This document shows positions 37,232 through 43,213 of a DNA stretch of 43,213 nucleotides, piece after piece. Source of the DNA: Candidatus Buchananbacteria bacterium RIFCSPHIGHO2_02_FULL_39_17 (GTDB lineage: Bacteria > Patescibacteriota > Patescibacteriia > Buchananbacterales > UBA6539); assembly GCA_001817425.1 (NCBI GenBank), contig MHII01000010.1:1-43213 (forward strand), given 5' to 3'. Position 1 is the first letter of the stretch. Every line of letters begins with the position of its first letter. The notes below the pieces were generated by a model. That model was not told where the DNA came from. It made no database searches and saw nothing but the letters and a program-made list of their open reading frames with translations. The position numbers were made by a program, and so were the translations under genes.

Positions 37232-39343
37232 TTATTTTCCTTTCTTGCCTTCTTTATCACCTTTAATCTGCTCCGCCACATTGGCCGGCACTTCGGCATA
37301 GTGATTAAATTCCATATTATAAGAGGCCCGACCCTGGGTCATGGAACGAAGTTCAGTCGCATAACCAAACATTTCCGCCAACGGCACTTTGGCATCAATA
37401 ATTTTTACTTGTCCTCGATCGCGCATCTCTTCAATCTGACCGCGTTTGGAATTAATATTGCCAATCACATCACCCATAAATTGCTCGGGAGTGATGACTT
37501 CAACATTCATAATCGGCTCAAGTAAAATTGGCCGGGCTTTTCTTGTTGCTTCTTGGAGCGCCATGGAACCGGCAATTTTAAAAGCAGCTTCTGACGAATC
37601 AACATCATGGTACGAACCATCATAAACCGCGACTTGCATATCAATTAAAGGATATCCGGCGACAACGCCTTTGTCCATTGCTTCTTTAATTCCTTTTTGA
37701 ATCGCCGGAATATATTCTCGGGGAATAATACCACCTTTAACTTCATCAACAAATTCAAAACCTTCACCGCGATTTTTTGGTTCTACGCGCAACCAGCAAT
37801 GACCATATTGACCGCGGCCGCCTGACTGGCGGATATACTTGCCTTCGGCTTCAGCCGTAGCTTTAATCGTTTCTTTATAAGCGACTTGGGGGCGTCCAAC
37901 CGTAGCTTCAACTTTAAATTCGCGCTTCATACGCTCAACTAAAACTTCCAAATGAAGTTCCCCCATGCCGGAAATAATGGTCTGCATTGTTTCTTCATCG
38001 CCTCGGATTTTAAAAGTTGGATCTTCTTCGGCTAACTTGGACAAAGCAATGCCCATTTTTTCTTGATCGGCCTTAGTTTTTGGTTCAATGGCGACAGAAA
38101 TCACTGGCTCGGGGAAAGTGATTGATTCTAAAATAATTGGCTGTTCAACATCACATAAAGTATGCCCTGTAAAGGTATCTTTCAAGCCCACGGCCGCGGC
38201 AATCTCGCCGGCGTAGACTTCTTTAACATCTTCGCGATGGTTAGCATGCAACCGAACAATGCGCCCAATTCTTTCTTTATTGCCAGTTGAAGAATTTAAA
38301 ATATAAGAGCCAGACGATAAAGTGCCGGCATAAACCCGAAAAAAGCAAAGTTTACCAACAAAAGGATCAACCGCGATTTTAAAAGCTAGGGCGGCAAAAG
38401 GCTCGCTATCATCTGCCCGACGGATTTCTTCAATTTCCGAATTTTTAGAATGAAAACCTTTAACCGGCGGAATGTCTAAAGGATTGGGTAAATAATCACA
38501 AACTGAATCTAATAAAAGCTGAACGCCTTTATTTTTCAAAGCCGAGCCGCAAATAATCGGCATAATTTCATTTTTAATCGTCAGTTGACGCAAAATCTTT
38601 TTAATTTCATTGATCTCAATCTTTTGGCCCTCCAAATAACGACTCATTAAATTTTCATCATGGGAAACAACGGCTTCCAAAAGCTCATGGCGATATTTTT
38701 CGCTTTTTTCTTTCAGCTCTGCGGGAATCTCGATTTCATTGTATTCTTTGCCTAAATCATCGGAATAAATCCAAGCGGTTTGAGTTAAAAGATCAACGAC
38801 TCCGCTAAAGCCGCTTTCCGCCCCAATGGGCAATTGAATCGGATAAGCATTTTTGGTCAGGCGTTCACGGATACTTGCCAAGTCATTATAAAAATCAGCG
38901 CCAGTCCGATCAAGTTTATTAATAAAACCGATTAACGGCACTTTAAATTTTTCTGCTTGGTGATAAACCGTTTCTGATTGCGGCTCAACGCCAGCCACAC
39001 CGTCAAAGACCACGACGCCACCGTCTAAAACGCGCAAGGACCGCTGAACTTCGGCCGTGAAATCAATATGGCCGGGCGTGTCAATAATGTTAATGCGGTA
39101 TTTTTCCGCCTCATTGCCGCGCGGCGCCCAAAAACAAGTGGTCGCCGCGGCGGTGATGGTAATACCGCGCTCTTTTTCCTGATCCATCCAATCCATTTCC
39201 GCTTCGCCTTCATGAACTTCGCCAATTTTATGTTTTTTTCCGGTGTAAAACAAAATACGCTCGGTAACTGTAGTCTTGCCGGCGTCAATATGGGCAATGA
39301 TGCCAATATTTCTGGTTTTTTCTAAAGAGTATTCACGAGCCAT
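37232..39343 (-). CDS. fusA: Elongation factor G
   Basis: [58 protein letters not shown]. Confidence 0.99.
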   Translation of the reverse strand: MAREYSLEKTRNIGIIAHIDAGKTTVTERILFYTGKKHKIGEVHEGEAEMDWMDQEKERGITITAAATTCFWAPRGNEAEKYRINIIDTPGHIDFTAEVQRSLRVLDGGVVVFDGVAGVEPQSETVYHQAEKFKVPLIGFINKLDRTGADFYNDLASIRERLTKNAYPIQLPIGAESGFSGVVDLLTQTAWIYSDDLGKEYNEIEIPAELKEKSEKYRHELLEAVVSHDENLMSRYLEGQKIEINEIKKILRQLTIKNEIMPIICGSALKNKGVQLLLDSVCDYLPNPLDIPPVKGFHSKNSEIEEIRRADDSEPFAALAFKIAVDPFVGKLCFFRVYAGTLSSGSYILNSSTGNKERIGRIVRLHANHREDVKEVYAGEIAAAVGLKDTFTGHTLCDVEQPIILESITFPEPVISVAIEPKTKADQEKMGIALSKLAEEDPTFKIRGDEETMQTIISGMGELHLEVLVERMKREFKVEATVGRPQVAYKETIKATAEAEGKYIRQSGGRGQYGHCWLRVEPKNRGEGFEFVDEVKGGIIPREYIPAIQKGIKEAMDKGVVAGYPLIDMQVAVYDGSYHDVDSSEAAFKIAGSMALQEATRKARPILLEPIMNVEVITPEQFMGDVIGNINSKRGQIEEMRDRGQVKIIDAKVPLAEMFGYATELRSMTQGRASYNMEFNHYAEVPANVAEQIKGDKEGKKGK

Positions 39344-39345
39344 AA

Positions 39346-39442
39346 TCTTAAAATTCGAATTTCGAAATTCGAATTTTGATTCAATAATTTAATATTTGAA
39401 CATTCAAAATTGATTTAAAATTCATAATTAAAAATTCAAAAT
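39346..39442. repeat. AT-rich palindromic intergenic repeat (TTTTGATTCAAT...ATTGA.TxAAAATT family)
   Basis: aaattcgaattttgattcaataattt..aaattgatttaaaattcataattaaaaattcaaaatt; similar at 13681-13766, 14329-14413, 21121-21236. Confidence 0.75.
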
Positions 39443-39909
39443 TAACGGATAAAGTGGGCAAAAGCGCGATTGGCTTCGGCCATCTTGTAAGTATCCTGCC
39501 GTTTTTTAATGGCCGCGCCTTCTCGGTTATAAGCGGCAATTAATTCATCGGCTAATTTTTGAGCCATGGGAGCGCCTTTGCGGGCGCTGGCGGCACCAAT
39601 AATCCAGCGGAAGGCCAAAGCCTGCCGCCGCTCGCCGACCACCGCAACCGGAATCTGATAATTGCCCCCGCCGATCCGCCGCGACTTGACTTCTACTTCC
39701 GGACCGACATTTTTCATTGCACCCTCAAAAATTTCCAAAGGGTCTTTTTTTGTCTTTTCTTTAATAATTGCAAAACAGCCGTAAATTACGCTTTGCGCTG
39801 TTGATTTTTTGCCGGCGCGCATCACTTGATTGATAAATCTGGCAATATTAAGACTGCGATATTTTGGATCAGGATTAATTTTTCTTTTTGGAGTTTTACC
39901 GCCACGCAT
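39442..39909 (-). CDS. rpsG: 30S ribosomal protein S7
   Basis: MRGGKTPKRKINPDPKYRSLNIARFINQVMRAGKKSTAQSVIYGCF. Confidence 0.97.
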   Translation of the reverse strand: MRGGKTPKRKINPDPKYRSLNIARFINQVMRAGKKSTAQSVIYGCFAIIKEKTKKDPLEIFEGAMKNVGPEVEVKSRRIGGGNYQIPVAVVGERRQALAFRWIIGAASARKGAPMAQKLADELIAAYNREGAAIKKRQDTYKMAEANRAFAHFIR

Positions 39910-39910
39910 A

Positions 39911-40027
39911 CCCCGTAGTGATCCCTCACCTTTAACATAATTTTGGATGAGGAATAATTATTTCTTAATTATTTTGACTTTACCCCGTTATAGTCCTCTT
40001 TATTTAAGGTGAGGGACTACTACGGGG
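39911..40027. mobile_element. Candidate MITE-like element: 25-bp terminal inverted repeats, candidate 4-bp target duplication CATA
   Basis: ccccgtagtgatccctcacctttaa ... ttaaggtgagggactactacgggg; flanked by CATA at 39907-39910 and 40028-40031. Confidence 0.55.
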
Positions 40028-40118
40028 CATAATAAACCCGACTCCGAAACAAGTTCCGGAGTGTCTGGGCGGGTTTTTTAGGAGCAGAGTCGGCTCCGCC
40101 GACATATTGTTTTACAAA

Positions 40119-40158
40119 CTCTCCTCATCCTCGCAGCAAGCTACGAGGTATTCGGAGA
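40119..40158. repeat. Palindrome of the CTCCGAATACCyCG...CGrGGATGAGG family
   Basis: tctcctcatcctcgcagcaagctacgaggtattcggaga; same layout as 11711-11757. Confidence 0.75.
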
Positions 40159-40172
40159 ACACCTAATAAAAA

Positions 40173-40604
40173 TTATTTAGCTTTCTTTTCTTCGGCTTTC
40201 TTGGCGCCATAAAGGCTTCGCCCCCGCTGTCGGGCTTCAACACCGATCGTGTCATAAACGCCACGGACAATGTGATAGCGCACCCCCGGCAAATCTTTCA
40301 CTCGGCCGCCACGAATTAAAACAATTGAATGCTCCTGCAAATTATGACCTTCACCGGGGATATAAGCCGTCACTTCCATGCCGTTCGAGAGCCGGACCCG
40401 GGCAATTTTGCGCAAAGCCGAATTTGGCTTTTTCGGCGTCATTGTCGTCACTTTGACGCAAACGCCACGTTTAAAACCCGCACCTTTAGGCATTTCTTTT
40501 TTGGTGCGGTGTAAAGTATCAGTCACCAATCTAAGAGCGGGCGTCTTAAATTTTCTGACTTTAGACTTTCTTCCTTTTTTAATTAATTGACTAACTGTCG
40601 GCAT
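40173..40604 (-). CDS. rpsL: 30S ribosomal protein S12
   Basis: [15 protein letters not shown]...[58 protein letters not shown]. Confidence 0.99.
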   Translation of the reverse strand: MPTVSQLIKKGRKSKVRKFKTPALRLVTDTLHRTKKEMPKGAGFKRGVCVKVTTMTPKKPNSALRKIARVRLSNGMEVTAYIPGEGHNLQEHSIVLIRGGRVKDLPGVRYHIVRGVYDTIGVEARQRGRSLYGAKKAEEKKAK

Positions 40605-40698
40605 TAAAATAACAAAAACTAATAAAATCCTGCCTAACGGCAGTTTGGTAAAGACAAAAATATATTAACGGAAAAAAATAAGTTCGTCAACCCCGCAC

Positions 40699-40953
40699 TT
40701 AGAAAGTCTTTAAAGAATCGCTAATCCGAAGCTTCAGGCGTGAATAGGCTTGACCAAAATAATTTAAATGTTTTTCTCTAATTTTAGCGTCTTTTTCTGA
40801 TTGATAAACCTCATAATAAAGAGTATTGACTCCAGAGCAAGCTCTGGACTCGCAAAGATGCTCGCTGCGCTCGCCCTTTGCACCCCGCAGCAAGCTGCCG
40901 GGGTATTCTTTGTTTGCGGCGCGCTCCGCTCGGAAATGAAAGCAAGCTTTCAT
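40699..40953 (-). pseudogene. C-terminal remnant of a GIY-YIG-type nuclease preceded by palindromic repeats
   Basis: NTLYYEVYQSEKDAKIREKHLNYFGQAYSRLKLRI resembles the GIY-YIG C-terminal part; N-terminal half is low-complexity repeat-derived sequence. Confidence 0.6.
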
Positions 40954-41036
40954 TTCACTCGCTACGCTTGCAAATAAACCAATTTGAGCGGCTAACGGTA
41001 ACTGATAGACTTCCTCAGTGCAGAGTCAAGAGCTTT

Positions 41037-41690
41037 TTAATTTAAACCAAAAACTTTAATAAATATGCCAAAAATATAATTAATAATCAAAAAAATAATC
41101 GGCAGCACCAAAAATAAAAGTAAAATTGATACCACTAAGCCGTAACGCATCATAAATAAAGGATTGCCTAATGGCGTCTGGCTAATTAACCGACCAATCG
41201 GCGAAAAGGTCGTCAAAAAATTATAACCATCAAAACCCGGCAATGGCATCAGATTAAAAACGGCTAAAACTAAATTAATCTGAAATAAAAGCTGAAAGAA
41301 AAAAACGCCAAGGTTATTGGCCGGGATGAGCAGGGTCTGGGTCGTTAGCTTAAGCATTAAAATGCCAATAATGGCCAAAATCAAATTAGTGGCAATCCCA
41401 GCTAAACTGACCAGCCGATAAGCTGAAGCGCCTCCGCGCAACCGATAAGCGTTAACCGGTACGGGTTTGGCCCAACCAAAAAGAAATCCCGAATTAGAAA
41501 CAAATAAAAGCAAAGGAACTAAAATTGAACCAACGGGATCGATATGGACGACTGGATTCAAAGAAAGACGGCCGGCAATCCGGGCCGTGTCATCGCCAAA
41601 AAAATTAGCGACAAAACCATGGGCGATCTCATGCAAAATGACTGAACCGATGAAAACCACGATATAAATTAAAAAAATAATACCTTCCAT
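41037..41690 (-). CDS. Site-2 protease family (M50) membrane metalloprotease
   Basis: SVILHEIAHGFVANFFGDDTARIAGRLSLNPVVHIDPVGSILVP...GWAKPVPVN...LMPLPGFDGYN. Confidence 0.95.
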   Translation of the reverse strand: MEGIIFLIYIVVFIGSVILHEIAHGFVANFFGDDTARIAGRLSLNPVVHIDPVGSILVPLLLFVSNSGFLFGWAKPVPVNAYRLRGGASAYRLVSLAGIATNLILAIIGILMLKLTTQTLLIPANNLGVFFFQLLFQINLVLAVFNLMPLPGFDGYNFLTTFSPIGRLISQTPLGNPLFMMRYGLVVSILLLFLVLPIIFLIINYIFGIFIKVFGLN

Positions 41691-41743
41691 GGAGCAATTA
41701 TAAAAAATTAAGCAGGTTTAGCAAAATTTCTTTATCCAAAATT

Positions 41744-42139
41744 TTATCTATTTTTCCAATATCTAATAAAATATTCTAAAACGGGTAATTGGATAGGAAA
41801 AAATTTAGCTGGTTTGGTTTTAATTAACTGCCGTAACTCAGCAATAGTTAGCCATTGCGGATCCTTTGCTTCGGTTGGTTCGAGATGAGGTTCTCCCTTA
41901 ACTTCACATAAAAAAACGAATCCTATCCACGGCAATCCAGCGTTCGTCTGAAGCGCCTGTTGACAAAGAAATGGTTTAAAGACGAATGTCTTGTCGCGTT
42001 TTTTTGATTCTCTAATCGGGCCTCTGTAATGATCAATGATATTTGTTATCTCTAAATCACACTCTTCTTTTACTTCACGTCTCAACGCTTCATATACATT
42101 TTCATAAGCATTAATATTGCCTGCGGGAATTTCAATCAT
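41744..42139 (-). CDS. NUDIX hydrolase, N-terminus apparently short
   Basis: IEIPAGNINAYENVYEALRREVKEECDLEI (Nudix box). Confidence 0.8.
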   Translation of the reverse strand: MIEIPAGNINAYENVYEALRREVKEECDLEITNIIDHYRGPIRESKKRDKTFVFKPFLCQQALQTNAGLPWIGFVFLCEVKGEPHLEPTEAKDPQWLTIAELRQLIKTKPAKFFPIQLPVLEYFIRYWKNR

Positions 42140-42349
42140 ACCAGAGTAGGTTGGGCTTTTTTTTGGTTAATTAATACAAATTTATTTTAGAAGCAAAACA
42201 AAAAATTAACTAATAAATACAACTTAATTGGAATTATAGCACAGCCTTGATTTTTTCAAAAGGATTTGCTAAGATTCAAAAATAAGGTCGCCTCTGGCGA
42301 CCAACCTAAATTTTGAGATTTAAGATTTGAGATTTAATTTTTTATTACT

Positions 42350-42547
42350 ATGCTCACTTGTGAAATCTGCGGCCGCTCGCCGCTCAAAGCTAACTGGCGC
42401 AGCCACTCCAACCAAAAAACGATTCGCCGGCAAAAATTGAATTTGCAGACAAAAAAAATTAACGGCAAAAGAATGGTAATTTGCACGAGTTGTTTAAAAA
42501 CTCTCCTTAAGGCGCCACGGAAAAAATCCAACAAAAAAACTAAGTAA
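42350..42547 (+). CDS. rpmB: 50S ribosomal protein L28
   Basis: CEICGRSPLKANWRSHSNQKTIRRQKLNLQTKKINGKRMVICTSCLKTL. Confidence 0.93.
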   Translation: MLTCEICGRSPLKANWRSHSNQKTIRRQKLNLQTKKINGKRMVICTSCLKTLLKAPRKKSNKKTK

Positions 42548-42703
42548 CCAATTTTAGCTTATAGTTGGTAGCTTGTAGATTACTTAGTTTTTTGTTTTTA
42601 TTTCCCTTACCGGAAACCCCGTGCGAGGTTTCCCGAGCACGGGGATGAATGGGCAAAATCCGATCCAAGGATTTTGTAAGTTAGCGCGAGACTTTGCTTA
42701 CAT

Positions 42704-42758
42704 GTCATCCTGAATTCATTTCAGGATCTCTGAGATGCCGAAACAAGTTCGGCATGAC
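42704..42758. repeat. Palindromic GTCATCCTGAA..GAAACAAGTTCGGCATGAC element
   Basis: gtcatcctgaattcatttcaggatctctgagatgccgaaacaagttcggcatgac. Confidence 0.75.
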
Positions 42759-42824
42759 AATGGCGAGTGAGTAGCGGAGCAAAGGAAACCCTATACGAAC
42801 CGAAGGTGGGTGCGGGGGCGTCGT

Positions 42825-43199
42825 TTAAATTTCTTTTATTAAAGCTGAATGGCCGCACCAATTTAAAAATTTTTTTAAATCATCAATGGTGATAACTAAA
42901 GTTGCCGTATTGTCATTGGGATGAAAGCCAATTTTATCATAGTTGAAAAAATTTTTGTCAACAATCACCTTAATTTTTTTGCCGGTATCGTTAATCAGGC
43001 CAAACGGCGAAACCGAACCCAGCGTTAAACTTAAATATTTTTTTAGGTCATCAACTGAGCCAAAGCTTAATTTATCTTCAAGCAGCTCTCCGGCTAATTT
43101 TTTTAAATCAACGGTTTTGTCCGCTAAAACAATGATTAAATAATAATTAGTCTTTTTTTTATTTCTTAAAAGTGAATAAAGTTTCGGTGGGCAGGGCAT
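42825..43199 (-). CDS. Prolyl-tRNA editing (YbaK/ProXp-like) domain protein, truncated at the N-terminal side or by the window edge
   Basis: NYYLIIVLADKTVDLKKL...LGSVSPFGLIND...HPNDNTATLVITIDDLKKFL. Confidence 0.85.
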   Translation of the reverse strand: MPCPPKLYSLLRNKKKTNYYLIIVLADKTVDLKKLAGELLEDKLSFGSVDDLKKYLSLTLGSVSPFGLINDTGKKIKVIVDKNFFNYDKIGFHPNDNTATLVITIDDLKKFLNWCGHSALIKEI

Positions 43200-43213
43200 C
43201 AGACCCTGCCCAC

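Noticed and set aside
39025-39325. Two ORFs overlapping the start of fusA
   Set aside because: Shadow frames of EF-G.

Overview
This 43 kb window looks like part of a Candidate Phyla Radiation (Patescibacteria, Parcubacteria-like) genome; that affiliation is inferred from gene content. The core is a long minus-strand ribosomal-protein operon: rpsL-rpsG-fusA-(orf)-tuf-rpsJ-rplC-D-W-B-rpsS-rplV-rpsC-rplP-rpmC-rpsQ-rplN-X-E-rpsN-rpsH-rplF-R-rpsE-rplO-secY. It lacks rpmD (L30) between rpsE and rplO. It continues with adk, map, ruvX and recO. Around it are aspS (no GAD insertion), scpA/scpB (separated), fba, tpiA, a D,D-carboxypeptidase, HD-domain proteins, rpmG, rpmB and a tRNA cluster. The most unusual items are: (1) a complete tRNA-Thr(TGT) flanked by 17-bp perfect inverted repeats and nested inside a second, interrupted tRNA gene; (2) a compact ~205-nt group I intron in a tRNA-Thr(GGT) anticodon loop; (3) a single-chain PyrB-PyrI (ATCase catalytic+regulatory) fusion with a leader that looks like a transcription attenuator; (4) a protein joining a MerR-like HTH, one TM helix and a WxL-like ectodomain, preceded by a ~440-nt leader with a consensus promoter and stable hairpins; (5) several families of intergenic palindromes, including a 117-bp element with 25-bp terminal inverted repeats and a candidate CATA/TATG target duplication directly upstream of the rpsG start codon; (6) small genes with consensus sigma70 promoters, Shine-Dalgarno sites and their own terminators. 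Everything was read by eye. No database searches or folding programs were run.
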